Notes under the pieces: generated by a model
Database searches by the model: none
What the model saw: the letters and a program-made list of their open reading frames with translations, nothing else
What the model was told of the DNA's origin: nothing
Translations under genes and position numbers: made by a program
Part shown: positions 24,868 through 33,700 of the stretch, piece after piece
How positions within the stretch are numbered: position 1 is the first letter of the stretch
Layout: every line of letters starts with the position of its first letter
Assembly: GCF_023913755.1 (NCBI RefSeq)
Contig: NZ_JAMXBJ010000021.1
Location: forward strand, 1 to 38,533
Origin: Pseudarthrobacter cellobiosi
GTDB lineage: Bacteria; Actinomycetota; Actinomycetes; Actinomycetales; Micrococcaceae
Direction: 5' to 3'
DNA length: 38,533 nucleotides

Positions 24868-26285
24868 GACTGCCTCCTCAGGGCCAGTTCAAGATCGCGC
24901 TGCATGGACTCGAGGGCCTGCTTGAGCTGGCGCTCATCGCCGCTGACGGCCAGCGAGACGTTTTTCATCAGGGCCGTTTCGACGGCGGCCTGCTGGGGCG
25001 GCGCGGGGATGGGGCCGGTGGTGGGGTACTTGTCCAGTGTGTCGTAGAAGACCTTCCAATGCGCCGGGCCTTTACCGGCATACAGCGCCTCGTTGACCAT
25101 CGAGCGGCGGGCCGGGGTGGTTATGGGGTTGGGGAAAATCAGTTCCATGGCTTCACGGCTGGCACTGAACTTGATCCATTCCCAGGCGGCGTCCTTGTCC
25201 TTGGCGGTCTTCATGATGGCGTAGCCGGCCGTGCCGAACTGGTGCCGCTGGCTCCGCCACTTGGGGAAGAAGGCAACGTCATAGTCGTTCTCCTTCATGC
25301 CGGCTTCGTGCAGGCCCTGGACCCAGTAGCCGCCGGCCGGGGTGGTGCCGATCCGGTTGGAGGCGAAGAGTCCCACCAGGGAGCTGCCGCCGCCTTCTTC
25401 GGGCCGGACGCCGAGGCCGTCCTTGACCAGGCCGCGCAGGTAGTCGAAGGTCTCGAACACGCGGGGGTCGTCGGCGTTGGGTTCCAGCCACTGGTAGCCG
25501 CCGGAGCGAAGACCGCGGGAGGGATCGTTGGCGTAGAAGGAGTCCCAGAGCCAGTTCCCGCCGGCGGACCGGGTCTCCTTCAGGAAGCTGGTGTCGTTGG
25601 CGTAGAGCCAGGGCACCACGCCGCCGAAGAGCCGGTTGGTCCAGTAGTACGGGGTGAAGTCGGCCGGCCGGGCTTTGCGCATCGCGGCGAGGCTGTTGCG
25701 GAAGTCCACGTTGGTCCAGTCGTCCGCCGGGCGCTCCAGCCCGGCCTGCGCGAAGGCGGTGGTGTTGTAGTACATGTTGGCGGCGTTCCAGTCCATGGGG
25801 AGCTGGAAGAGGCTGCCCTTGTACATAAAGGCCTCCACCAGGCTGGGGTGGACGTCGTCGAAGAACTCGGCCATGTCCGCGGCGTCGCGGCGCAGGTATT
25901 CGTCCAGCGGATGGGCCAGCTTGTCCGCGAAGAGCTGCGCGCCCTCGGTGGCTACGTAGACGACGTCCGGCGGGGTTCCCGCGGCCACCATGGTGAGGAT
26001 CTTGGTGAAGAAGTCTTTCCAGTCCACGGCCTGGATGGCCTGGACCTTGACCCGGATGTCCGGGTGGAGGCGGGTGAACGCGTCGATGACACGCTGGCGT
26101 GCGGCGGCATCGGCGGCTGTACCCATGATGGCAATGCTGAGGCTGTTGTCGCCCCGCCCGGGAATATCGGTTCCGGAGAGCCGGGGCCACGATGCCACCG
26201 TTGCTCCCACAATTCCTGCTCCCAAGGCGCCCAGGGCGGTCCGGCGTGAGAGCTCACGCAGGCGGCCAGTTGTGGCACCGGTCAT
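24864..26285 (-). CDS. Sugar ABC transporter substrate-binding protein, Tat-type
   Basis: The 473-aa solute-binding protein (SBP_bac_1 class) has SLSIAIMGTAADAAARQRVI, AGTPPDVVYVATEGAQLFAD and FQLPMDWNAANMYYNTTAFA. The signal carries twin arginines (ELSRRTALGALGAGIVGATV), pointing to Tat export of a folded protein. Unusually for an actinobacterial importer, there is no lipobox cysteine after the hydrophobic stretch, so anchoring must rely on an uncleaved signal or it is released. It is the first gene of the operon. The ATG at 26285 follows GGAAGGAAA. The twin operators lie directly upstream. Confidence 0.88.
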   Translation of the reverse strand: MTGATTGRLRELSRRTALGALGAGIVGATVASWPRLSGTDIPGRGDNSLSIAIMGTAADAAARQRVIDAFTRLHPDIRVKVQAIQAVDWKDFFTKILTMVAAGTPPDVVYVATEGAQLFADKLAHPLDEYLRRDAADMAEFFDDVHPSLVEAFMYKGSLFQLPMDWNAANMYYNTTAFAQAGLERPADDWTNVDFRNSLAAMRKARPADFTPYYWTNRLFGGVVPWLYANDTSFLKETRSAGGNWLWDSFYANDPSRGLRSGGYQWLEPNADDPRVFETFDYLRGLVKDGLGVRPEEGGGSSLVGLFASNRIGTTPAGGYWVQGLHEAGMKENDYDVAFFPKWRSQRHQFGTAGYAIMKTAKDKDAAWEWIKFSASREAMELIFPNPITTPARRSMVNEALYAGKGPAHWKVFYDTLDKYPTTGPIPAPPQQAAVETALMKNVSLAVSGDERQLKQALESMQRDLELALRRQS

Positions 26286-26301
26286 GTCAATTTCCTTCCT
26301 A

Positions 26302-26344
26302 ACACGTGTGAGGTAGCTTAGAACGCGGACCTAACACGTGTCAA
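26302..26344 (-). promoter_or_regulatory. Twin ACACGTGT operators and promoter of GH32 operon
   Basis: ACACGTGT occurs at 26302-26309 and 26334-26341, each within CTAACACGTGT, 32 bp apart. On the minus strand a perfect -35, TTGACA (26344-26339), overlaps the distal operator. The -10 is less certain; TAAGCT (26319-26314) is possible with 19-bp spacing. Repressor bound at either site would block the promoter or early elongation. Confidence 0.75.
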
Positions 26345-26475
26345 GTGTCACATTCGGGTTGCTGGCGTTGACGCTGGCCAGCCTCGGCGCACGCCCAAAA
26401 GTTACGCAATTCGGTCAGCCCGGGCCACAAAACAACCGTGCGGGTCCTCCCAGTTTTTTGTGACACCCTTAACCG

Positions 26476-27384
26476 ATGACCATTCCACGCCAGGCACCAC
26501 CGCGGACCCCTGCCCGCCCCACCCCGGGCTCCGGCTTTATGTTCGCGTTCGCCTGGCTCGCCTGCGTTGTGGGCCTGATCGCCACGTACTACTACTTCGT
26601 CCAGACCAGCACAGGCCAGTTCATCGATGAATCCGCGCTGGTTGAGGCCGTAGACATCCACGGACCCGCCGGCAAGGCGGCCACCGAGTTCCTGGACTGG
26701 CTGCCCACCATCTCACTGGTGGTGGCCGCCGTCGTGGTCCTGTTTGTCACGGTGATCCGACGGCGGTGGACGGCTGCCGGGATTGCCGTAGCCGCGTGCA
26801 TCGGCGCGAATATCGCCACGCAGGTCCTGAAGGAAGTGCTGCCCACGCGCCCGGACAAGGGTGTGGTGACTCTCGAACTGAACTCGCTGCCGTCCGGGCA
26901 CACCACCCTGGCGGCATCAGCTGCGGCGGCGGTGTTCCTGATGGCGTCGCCGCGGTGGCGTCCGCTTGCCGGTTTTGTGGGCGGCACGTTCGCGATCGCT
27001 TCCGGGGTGTCCACCCTGATCAACCAGTGGCACCGCCCGGCCGACGTCGTGGCGGCCTTCCTCCTGGTGGGCGCATTTATGATTCCCGCCGGCTGGCTGA
27101 TCATGCGGAATGGCGCCGCGTGGAACGTGTGGGACGGCTTCGGCAAGCACGTGGGCTCGGCGAAAATCTGGCTCACGCTGCCGGTGGTGATTGGGCTCGC
27201 GTCGGCGGGGGTTGCCGTTTATTCGCTGGCCAAGATCGCCCCGGGGCCGCTCCAGGAGGACAGCACCACCAACTACTTCTGGGCCGGGATCTCGCTCATC
27301 GTGATCGCCGGGTACCTGGCCACCGTGGCCACCACGTCACTGTTCGCATATGCCGCAGGACGGCGGGACGCGCCGGGGCGCTAA
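26476..27384 (+). CDS. PAP2-superfamily membrane phosphatase
   Basis: The 302-aa membrane protein has a PAP2 lipid-phosphatase-like core between hydrophobic helices. Motif 1 is K119-x5-RP (KEVLPTRPD), motif 2 is LPSGH (residues 138-142) and motif 3 is S179-T-LINQW-H186-RPA-D190. In the consensus SRx5Hx3D, the Arg is replaced by Thr here, although both catalytic His residues (142 and 186) are kept. The likely substrate is a lipid phosphate or pyrophosphate at the outer face. The ATG at 26476 has no clear Shine-Dalgarno. It is divergent from the sugar operon and appears to be transcribed alone. Confidence 0.85.
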   Translation: MTIPRQAPPRTPARPTPGSGFMFAFAWLACVVGLIATYYYFVQTSTGQFIDESALVEAVDIHGPAGKAATEFLDWLPTISLVVAAVVVLFVTVIRRRWTAAGIAVAACIGANIATQVLKEVLPTRPDKGVVTLELNSLPSGHTTLAASAAAAVFLMASPRWRPLAGFVGGTFAIASGVSTLINQWHRPADVVAAFLLVGAFMIPAGWLIMRNGAAWNVWDGFGKHVGSAKIWLTLPVVIGLASAGVAVYSLAKIAPGPLQEDSTTNYFWAGISLIVIAGYLATVATTSLFAYAAGRRDAPGR

Positions 27385-27453
27385 GCCCGCCGTCGCCCGT
27401 TCTGACTCTCAAAGTGACTCGCATCAGCATCGTCAGTCGCGGAACATACGGCG

Positions 27454-27573
27454 TCAGGTGATCTTGCGCCGGTAGACCACCACTGCGAAGACGTAGGCGA
27501 GGACGAGGATGCCGACGCACCAGGCGAGCGCGATCCAAATGTCGCTGCCGACCGGACGTTGGGCAAACAGCAT
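27454..27573 (-). pseudogene. C-terminal remnant of an ABC-2 type permease
   Basis: Thirty-nine codons read [20 protein letters not shown], then a hydrophobic helix and VVVYRRKIT before a TGA. This matches the last helix of DrrB-like ABC-2 permeases, which often end in ALAWCxGI...YRRK. Nothing of the permease precedes it. Its 5' limit touches the kdpE remnant, so the two tails meet at one junction. Confidence 0.7.
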
Positions 27574-27664
27574 GGCCCAGCTCCGCCGCAAACTCGAACC
27601 CGACACCGGAAACCCCCGTCATCTCCTCACCGAAGCTGGCATCGGCTACAGATTCCAGCCTTAG
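27572..27664 (+). pseudogene. C-terminal remnant of kdpE
   Basis: Thirty codons read [20 protein letters not shown], then [10 protein letters not shown] and TAG. This is the end of the winged-helix DNA-binding domain of the potassium response regulator KdpE. The receiver domain and most of the effector domain are missing. It lies 145 bp upstream of two potassium-transporter-like genes. The rest of 27385-27808 holds the ABC-2 remnant and a candidate regulatory box. Confidence 0.75.
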
Positions 27665-27693
27665 TGTGCAGTCATAACGAACGTGTCGGGCAG

Positions 27694-27712
27694 GCGTTAA
27701 GGATGCGTTAAG
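27694..27712. promoter_or_regulatory. GCGTTAAG direct repeat with 11-bp period
   Basis: GCGTTAAG occurs at 27694-27701 and again at 27705-27712. An 11-bp period is typical of OmpR/PhoB-family response-regulator boxes. It lies about 100 bp before the KimA-like gene. Which regulator binds is not known. Confidence 0.45.
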
Positions 27713-27808
27713 ATCCCGTGTTTTCCTGCAAAGGGCCCTTGGCCCGGTGCTACGCTCCGTTGGTTATTCACCCCAATCCCGCCTGCGCGGGGTAAAGAAA
27801 GTAACCCG

Positions 27809-29791
27809 TTGACTGCACCCACCCGTTTCTCCATTCCCGCCAGCGTTCCCAATCCCGAACGCGACGGCGGACCCGGAAACCGGCTCACCCGGTGGCTGCT
27901 CGAACACACCGTCCACCAGCCGGTGGGCCCGGAAACTGCGGAGAACCAGGCCCCCACCCAGAGCTGGTGGAAGGTCATGTGCCTGACCGGGGTGGACTAC
28001 TTCTCCACCCTCTCCTACCTGCCCGGCATCGCCGCCCTCGCCGCCGGGGCGCTCTCCCCGCTGGCCACCCTGCTGATCGTCGGCCTCACCCTGCTGGGCA
28101 TGCTGCCGATGTACCGAAGGGTGGCGCACGAAAGCCCGCACGGCCAGGGATCGGTGGCCATGCTGGAAAAGCTCCTGCCGTTCTGGCGCGGCAAGATCTT
28201 TGTGCTCATCCTGCTCGGCTTCGTCGCCACCTCCTGGATCATCACGATCACGCTCTCCGCGGCCGACGCCACCGTCCACATGCTCGAGAACCCCTACCTG
28301 CCGCACTTCCTGGAGAATCAGGCGGTACTCATCACCGTGGTGCTCCTGCTCATTCTGGGCGGGGTGTTCCTGCTCGGCTTCTCCGAAGCGGTGGCCGTCG
28401 CCATCCCCCTCGTCGCCATCTTCCTCGTGCTGAACGCCGTCATCATCGGAATGGGACTGTACGACGCCGTCACCCAGCCGGGTGCCATGGCTGACTGGAC
28501 CGCGGCGCTCACCTCCTCCGGGACCGGCTTGGGCGATATCGCCGGACCCGCCCTGCTCGCCTTCCCGCTGCTGGTCCTGGGCCTGTCCGGTTTCGAAACG
28601 GGCGTCAGCATGATGCCACTGGTCGCGGCCAACGGCGCCACAGCCGAGGAACGCCTGGCCGCCCGCGTCCGCAACACCCGGAAACTCCTCACCACCGCCG
28701 CCCTGATCATGAGCGTGTACCTTCTGGGCAGCAGTTTCGTGACGACGGTGCTGATCCCCGCCGAGGCCTTCCAGGCAGGTGGCGAGGCCAACGGCCGCGC
28801 CCTCGCCTACTTGGCGCACGAGCTGCTCGGCAACGGCTTTGGCTCGGTATACGACGTCAGCAGCATCCTGATCCTGTGGTTCGCCGGTGCCTCCGCCATG
28901 GCCGGACTGATTAATATCGTTCCCCGCTACCTTCCGTCCTACGGCATGGCCCCGGACTGGTCCCGGGCCGTGCGCCCGGTGGTGCTGGTGTACACCGCCA
29001 TCAGCATCCTGATCACCATCGGTTTCAACGCCGACGTCAACGCCCAGGCCGGTGCGTACGCCACCGGCATCCTGGCCATGATGGTCTCCGGCGCCGTTGC
29101 GGTCAGCATCTCCGCCGCCCGCAGCAAGAGGCGGCGCGCCGCCGTCGGCTTCACCATCCTGACCCTGATCCTGCTGTACGCGCTGGGGGCCAACGTGATC
29201 GCCAAGCCGGACGGCATCGCAATCTCCGGCTTCTTCATCCTGGGCATCATTGTGGTCTCGCTCGTCTCCCGGGTCAGCCGCACCACAGAACTCCGGGTCC
29301 ACAAGATCGAGTTCGACGACGAAGCCCGCTCCTTCATCACCGACACGCTCGATTTTGACGGGCGGATAAACCTGATCGCGAACCGCCCGCAGGCCCGCGA
29401 TGCCGCAGAATACCGTGAGAAGGAAGCCGAGCAGCGGGAGAACAACCCTGTGCCGGGCACTGCCGATGTGATCTTCCTAGAGATCGAAGTCACCGACCCC
29501 TCGGGCTTCAGCGACGTCCTCGAGGTGCGCGGAATCGAAGTGGACGGACACCGCGTGCTCCGCGCCGAAAGCCCGGCCGCTCCCAACGCCATCGCCGCCA
29601 TCCTGCTGGCCCTCCGCGACGCCACCGGCGTCCGGCCCCACGCCTACTTTGAATGGGCAGAAGGCAATCCCCTGGCGCACCTCATGCGCTACCTGCTGCT
29701 GGGGCGCGGAGACACCGCCCCCGTGGTCCGCGAGATCATCAGGGAAAACGAACCCGATCCCGCCCGCCGCCCCGGCATCCACGTAGGCTGA
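27809..29791 (+). CDS. APC-superfamily permease, KimA/KUP-like
   Basis: The 660-aa membrane protein has about 12 helices after a 45-residue cytoplasmic tail, and a cytoplasmic C-terminal domain from about residue 490. Segments are [60 protein letters not shown] and [20 protein letters not shown]. The layout resembles KimA (YdaO), a K+/H+ symporter, and the next gene encodes a K+ channel subunit, so potassium uptake is plausible. An amino-acid substrate remains possible. The start at 27809 is TTG, with GGTAAAGAAAG upstream. The TrkH/KtrB gene begins 11 bp after its stop, so they are probably co-transcribed. Confidence 0.75.
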   Translation: MTAPTRFSIPASVPNPERDGGPGNRLTRWLLEHTVHQPVGPETAENQAPTQSWWKVMCLTGVDYFSTLSYLPGIAALAAGALSPLATLLIVGLTLLGMLPMYRRVAHESPHGQGSVAMLEKLLPFWRGKIFVLILLGFVATSWIITITLSAADATVHMLENPYLPHFLENQAVLITVVLLLILGGVFLLGFSEAVAVAIPLVAIFLVLNAVIIGMGLYDAVTQPGAMADWTAALTSSGTGLGDIAGPALLAFPLLVLGLSGFETGVSMMPLVAANGATAEERLAARVRNTRKLLTTAALIMSVYLLGSSFVTTVLIPAEAFQAGGEANGRALAYLAHELLGNGFGSVYDVSSILILWFAGASAMAGLINIVPRYLPSYGMAPDWSRAVRPVVLVYTAISILITIGFNADVNAQAGAYATGILAMMVSGAVAVSISAARSKRRRAAVGFTILTLILLYALGANVIAKPDGIAISGFFILGIIVVSLVSRVSRTTELRVHKIEFDDEARSFITDTLDFDGRINLIANRPQARDAAEYREKEAEQRENNPVPGTADVIFLEIEVTDPSGFSDVLEVRGIEVDGHRVLRAESPAAPNAIAAILLALRDATGVRPHAYFEWAEGNPLAHLMRYLLLGRGDTAPVVREIIRENEPDPARRPGIHVG

Positions 29792-29802
29792 CGGGCATTC
29801 CG

Positions 29803-31248
29803 ATGACCGCACGGGGCGGAGCCGCCGGGGTGAAGGGTCCGGGCCGGGCGCGATGGACAGGCAAGGCAGGCAAGGCAGCCAAAACGGCCAGGGCCCGCAA
29901 GGAGAGCGCCATCCGGCGGGCCCTCTCGCACCCCGTCCGGTCGGTGCCCCTGGCATTCCTGGCCGTCATCATCCTGGGTGCAGCCCTGCTGATGCTGCCC
30001 GTTGCCCGGACCGGCAGCGATCCCGGAGCCGATCCCCTGATGGCCGCCCTGTTCACGTCCGTGTCGGCTGTCTGCGTTACCGGGCTGATCACAGTGGACA
30101 CGGCCACGTACTGGACCCCCTTCGGGCAGACCGTGATTCTGGGACTGATCCAGGTTGGCGGGTTCGGCATCATGACGCTGGCGACGCTCCTGGCCCTGCT
30201 GGTCCGCAAAAGCATCGGCCTCCGCGGCCAGCTCGTGGCGCAGTCCGAAACGCACACGCTCAACCTGGGCGACGTCAGCGCCGTGCTGCTCCGCGTAGCC
30301 CGGCTCATGGTGGGCATTGAAGGTGCCACCGCCGTGGTGCTGACCGGACGCTTCTGGCTGGCCTACGACCAGAACCCTGCCACGGCTCTGTGGCACGGTG
30401 TGTTCCACGCCGTCTCGTCGTTCAACAACGCCGGGTTCGCGCTCTACAGCGACAACCTCATCGGCTTCGCCGAGGATCCCTGGATCATCGTCCCCATCTG
30501 CCTGGCGATCATCGGAGGCGGCCTCGGATTCCCGGTGATCATCCAACTGCTCCGGGGAAACCTCAAGGCCCGGAACTGGAGCGTCCACCTCCGCCTGACC
30601 ATCTACGGCACGCTGATGCTGCTGGTTCTTGGCATCACGCTTTTCGCCGCGTTCGAATGGAACAGGGACGAAACACTCGGCGGCCTGTCCCTGACCGGGA
30701 AGCTGCTGGGTTCCCTGGCCGGCGGCGTCTTCCCCCGCACTGCCGGCTTCAACAGCATCGACTACGGCGCGGCATCACCGGAAACCCTCATGGTCACCAA
30801 CATCCTGATGTTCATTGGCGGCGGCAGCGCCGGCACCGCCGGCGGCATCAAGATCACAACGTTCCTGGTACTCGGTTTCTCCATCTGGAACGAGGTCCGC
30901 GGCCGGGACGAGGTGACCATAGCCCACCGTTCCATCAGCGCCTCGTCCCAGCGCCAGGCCCTGTCCGTCGCGCTGCTCGGGGTGGCAGCGGTGGTGGCTG
31001 GCACGCTGGCGCTGCTGATGGTGACCGACTACAGCCTGGAGAAGGTACTGTTCGAATCCATCTCCGCGTTCGCCACCGTGGGGATGAGCACCGGCATCAC
31101 CTACAACCTCCCGCCGGCGGCGGAATGGGTGCTTATGGCCCTGATGTTCCTCGGCAGAATCGGCACAGTGACGGTCGCGTCCGCTCTCGCCTTGTCCTCG
31201 CGGCCCCGCCTTTACAGCCTGCCTGAGGAACGCCCCATCATCGGCTAG
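29803..31248 (+). CDS. TrkH/KtrB-family potassium uptake protein
   Basis: The 481-aa K+-translocating subunit has four M1-P-M2 repeats, each with a filter loop: SVCVTGLITVDT is reached as SAVCVTGL, then SSFNNAGFALYSDN, GGVFPRTAGFNSIDY and FATVGMSTGITYN. Each carries the filter Gly. Residues 1-40 are a basic cytoplasmic tail. ATG 29803 lies 11 bp after the previous stop; the open frame upstream overlaps that gene. A KtrA/TrkA nucleotide-binding partner should exist but is not encoded in the window. TrkH and KtrB cannot be separated with confidence by eye. Confidence 0.9.
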   Translation: MTARGGAAGVKGPGRARWTGKAGKAAKTARARKESAIRRALSHPVRSVPLAFLAVIILGAALLMLPVARTGSDPGADPLMAALFTSVSAVCVTGLITVDTATYWTPFGQTVILGLIQVGGFGIMTLATLLALLVRKSIGLRGQLVAQSETHTLNLGDVSAVLLRVARLMVGIEGATAVVLTGRFWLAYDQNPATALWHGVFHAVSSFNNAGFALYSDNLIGFAEDPWIIVPICLAIIGGGLGFPVIIQLLRGNLKARNWSVHLRLTIYGTLMLLVLGITLFAAFEWNRDETLGGLSLTGKLLGSLAGGVFPRTAGFNSIDYGAASPETLMVTNILMFIGGGSAGTAGGIKITTFLVLGFSIWNEVRGRDEVTIAHRSISASSQRQALSVALLGVAAVVAGTLALLMVTDYSLEKVLFESISAFATVGMSTGITYNLPPAAEWVLMALMFLGRIGTVTVASALALSSRPRLYSLPEERPIIG

Positions 31249-31254
31249 CGCCAG

Positions 31255-31291
31255 CCGCCGTCGTCGGACGTTCTGAAAAGTACGACGGCGG
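31255..31291. terminator. Hairpin between convergent K+ channel and APC genes
   Basis: CCGCCGTCGT (31255-31264) pairs perfectly with ACGACGGCGG (31282-31291) around a 17-nt loop. It starts six bases after the TrkH/KtrB stop, in the junction with the convergent permease. A further CGCCGTCG copy at about 31322 could form alternative pairs. Confidence 0.55.
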
Positions 31292-31346
31292 GAACTCGCC
31301 GGGGCGCTGAGCGCGGCAGCCGCCGTCGGGCACCGTTAGAGGCGCC

Positions 31347-32819
31347 CTAAGCGTCATCCTTGCCGATCTTCTGCGTCCCTACCGGCTCGCCGTCCGCCCC
31401 GTTGGTCCGCCTGTTGATCAGCCAGGTGATAAACCAGAGCACCACCCCGATCGCCATCAGACCGCCGGCGATCTGGTACTGGATGACGTTGCGGCCCACC
31501 CACGGTCCGGCGAGGAAGGCACACAGCAGGGCGGCAAGCAGCGGCAGCTGCCCGGGTGACGTGAAGAACACCTTGCGGTTGGGGTCCCTCTTGCGGCGGA
31601 GGACCAGGCAGGCCACGTTCACTACGGTGAAGACGCACAGCAGCAGGAACGCCGTGGTGCCGGAAAGGTTTGCCACGATGTTGCTCTTGGCGTCGCTGGT
31701 GACGTACCAGATGAGCCCGAGCGCGAGGACGGTGGAGAACAGGATGCCGGCCCACGGGGTGCGGCGGCCCGGCAGGACCTTTCCCAGGGCAGGCGGCAGG
31801 ACGTTCTGGCGTGCCATGCCGTAGATCAGCCGGCTCGCCATCAGCATGTTGATCAGCGCGGTGTTGGCAACGGCGAAGACGGCGAGGAACGGGAAGACCC
31901 TGTCGATGGGGAAGTCCGGCGAGCCCTTATGCACTACCTCCAGCAGCGCGGCGCCTTCTGCTTCCCTGATGTTTTCCAGCTCGGTGGGCGACAGCACGCT
32001 GACCACCGAGACGGCCACCAGCATGTAGAGGAGGACGGAGATGCCGAGGCCGGTCAGCATGGTCCGCGGGAAAATCTTCTCGGGGTGCTTGGTCTCCTCC
32101 ACCATGTTCACCGAATCCTCAAAGCCCACCATGGCAAAGAAAGCAATGGAGGTTGCTGCGGTGACCGCCAGGAACAGTCCCTTGTCCTGGTAATCGTTGA
32201 ACACGAAGATTTCGCCTGGGTTCCCGGTGCCCTGCGTCATAACGTAGAAGCCGACGCCGATCACGATGCAGAGGGCGATCATCTCCACCAGCGTGAGCAC
32301 CACGTTGAACTTCACGCTCTCCCCCACGCCGCGCAGGTTGATCGCGGCCAGGAGGAGCATAAATGCCATCGCGACGGCGGTGATCACACCTTGCGCGGGC
32401 ACGTCCATCCAGCCGTTGATCTCCAGGCCGCCGAAGAAGTTCTGGGCGAGGACGTTCGCGGAGGTGGAGGCGCTGGTGATGCCGGAGCAGACCACGGCGA
32501 AGGCCACCAGGAACGTGACGAAGTGGATGCCGAACGCCTTGTGCGTATAGAGCGCCGCCCCTGCTGCCTGCGGGTACCGCGTGACGAGCTCGAGGTAGGA
32601 GAACGCGGTCAGCGTCGCGACGACGAACGCTAGCAGGAAGGGCAACCAGACGATGCCGCCCACCGTCCCGGCCATGGTTCCGGTGACTGCGTACACGCCT
32701 GCGCCGAGGATGTCGCCGACGATGAACAGCAGGAGGAGCTTGGGGCCCATGACCCGTTTGAGTTCGTGTGTCTCTGCCTCCGGTTTTGCCGGAAACAGGT
32801 CATCTGAAGTGGTGCTCAT
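31347..32819 (-). CDS. APC-family amino acid permease
   Basis: The 490-aa, 12-helix transporter has the APC entry motif in KLLLLFIVGDILGAGVYAVT, followed by SYLELVTRYPQAAGAALYTH. AFFAMVGFEDSVNMVEETKH is the helix 6-7 region and INMLMASRLIYGMARQNVLP the helix 8-9 region. The ATG at 32819 follows AGGTCAGGG; the frame is open eight codons further, but the ATG is better placed. Amino-acid uptake or exchange is the family role, and the substrate is not determined. It is monocistronic, convergent with the potassium genes. Confidence 0.9.
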   Translation of the reverse strand: MSTTSDDLFPAKPEAETHELKRVMGPKLLLLFIVGDILGAGVYAVTGTMAGTVGGIVWLPFLLAFVVATLTAFSYLELVTRYPQAAGAALYTHKAFGIHFVTFLVAFAVVCSGITSASTSANVLAQNFFGGLEINGWMDVPAQGVITAVAMAFMLLLAAINLRGVGESVKFNVVLTLVEMIALCIVIGVGFYVMTQGTGNPGEIFVFNDYQDKGLFLAVTAATSIAFFAMVGFEDSVNMVEETKHPEKIFPRTMLTGLGISVLLYMLVAVSVVSVLSPTELENIREAEGAALLEVVHKGSPDFPIDRVFPFLAVFAVANTALINMLMASRLIYGMARQNVLPPALGKVLPGRRTPWAGILFSTVLALGLIWYVTSDAKSNIVANLSGTTAFLLLCVFTVVNVACLVLRRKRDPNRKVFFTSPGQLPLLAALLCAFLAGPWVGRNVIQYQIAGGLMAIGVVLWFITWLINRRTNGADGEPVGTQKIGKDDA

Positions 32820-33085
32820 CGCCCTGACCTCCACACTCAACACGTCAAACGTGGCCTACTTCAGGGTGATCCTTTCGCGTTCCTTTGGCAACGGGTAAGC
32901 CGGGCGCGAAATGCCATCTCGCGCAGGGCGTTTGTGGATCCGCCGATGCCGCAGCTAATCTCAGCTGACAAAAATCTTGAGGAATTACCCGGCGTAAGTT
33001 GCGTCTGGTCCGGGAAGGAATTCATATCAGAGCCTGGGGGCTCGCAAGGTCGGCGGAATACCGCACAAATTCTTAGGGGTCTCAC

Positions 33086-33561
33086 ATGAGCAAAGTAATC
33101 GGACGCAAGAAGCGCATCATCATCACCACCGCCGCAATGCTGGCCATCGGCGGCGGCGCAGCCTTCGCTTACTGGTCGGCTGCGGGAACCAGCAACACGA
33201 CGACGACCGCCGCTGGTGTCGCGGAGAACTTCACGGTCACCAGCTCGGTTGCAGGGCGCCCAGCCGGCTGAAGTTCAGTCCCATCGGCGCTCCGGTCCCG
33301 AAGAACGGGTTCAGCGTCACCGTCTCAATTCTTGATGCCTTCGAAAACCAAACTCAAAGCACAGCGACAGTTACGCTCACGTTCACAGGTCAACCGCCTA
33401 CAGGTCCCCAGAACAAGTGCACTGTGGCTATCCCGACTCCCAGCCAGGCCGGTTCGGGTACGTTCACCGGCCTGACCGTCAACGGCATCAAGTCGGACTG
33501 TCAGCTTACGGCCAGCAGTCCCGGTCTCCAGGGCGATGTGATCAACTTTGGTTCTGCCTGA
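33086..33561 (+). pseudogene. SipW-type secreted Ig-like protein, frameshifted
   Basis: The first frame (33086-33271) encodes a SipW/TasA-type signal: basic N-terminus, hydrophobic AAMLAIGGGAAFAYWSAAGT, then TTTTAAGVAENFTVTSSVAG. It then runs into a TGA. A second frame, open from about 33253 to 33561, continues APSRLKFSPIGAPVPKNGFS, VTVSILDAFENQTQSTATVT and later GTFTGLTVNGIKSDCQLTAS, which resembles bacterial Ig-like domains. Adding one G to GGG at 33254-33256 joins them as VAGAPSRLKF, giving about 158 aa. Two Cys residues could form a disulfide. No SipW-type peptidase gene is in the window. The ATG at 33086 follows TTAGGGG. The frameshift may be genuine or a sequencing error. Confidence 0.7.
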
Positions 33562-33614
33562 CCTGAAGTTTCTTCCGCTACGACGCAGCTACTGTCGCCG
33601 ATAGTCAATCAAAG

Positions 33615-33700
33615 TTAGTAATTCCGCCGGTGCCGCAGCCGCGGAAGCACGACGGCGAACACGCCAGCCGCGGCGAACCCCAGTATGCCCGTGGCTGAGA
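33615..33700 (-). repeat. Duplicated MFS 3' end
   Basis: About 80 bp match 36051-36135 at roughly 85% by hand alignment. Most differences are silent: the last 28 encoded residues differ at one position (Ile/Leu). This suggests the relic of a related, once-selected MFS gene rather than a fresh copy. Confidence 0.75.

Noticed and set aside
27665..27808. c-di-AMP (ydaO-type) riboswitch before the KimA-like gene
   Set aside because: This class often precedes K+ transporters, but I could not find its conserved stems; only a small GGGCC-CTT-GGCCC hairpin is present.
27764..29302. 512-aa open frame on the minus strand opposite the KimA-like gene
   Set aside because: It is rich in Asp, Gly, His and Gln without hydrophobic pattern, as expected for the complement of a high-GC membrane-protein gene.
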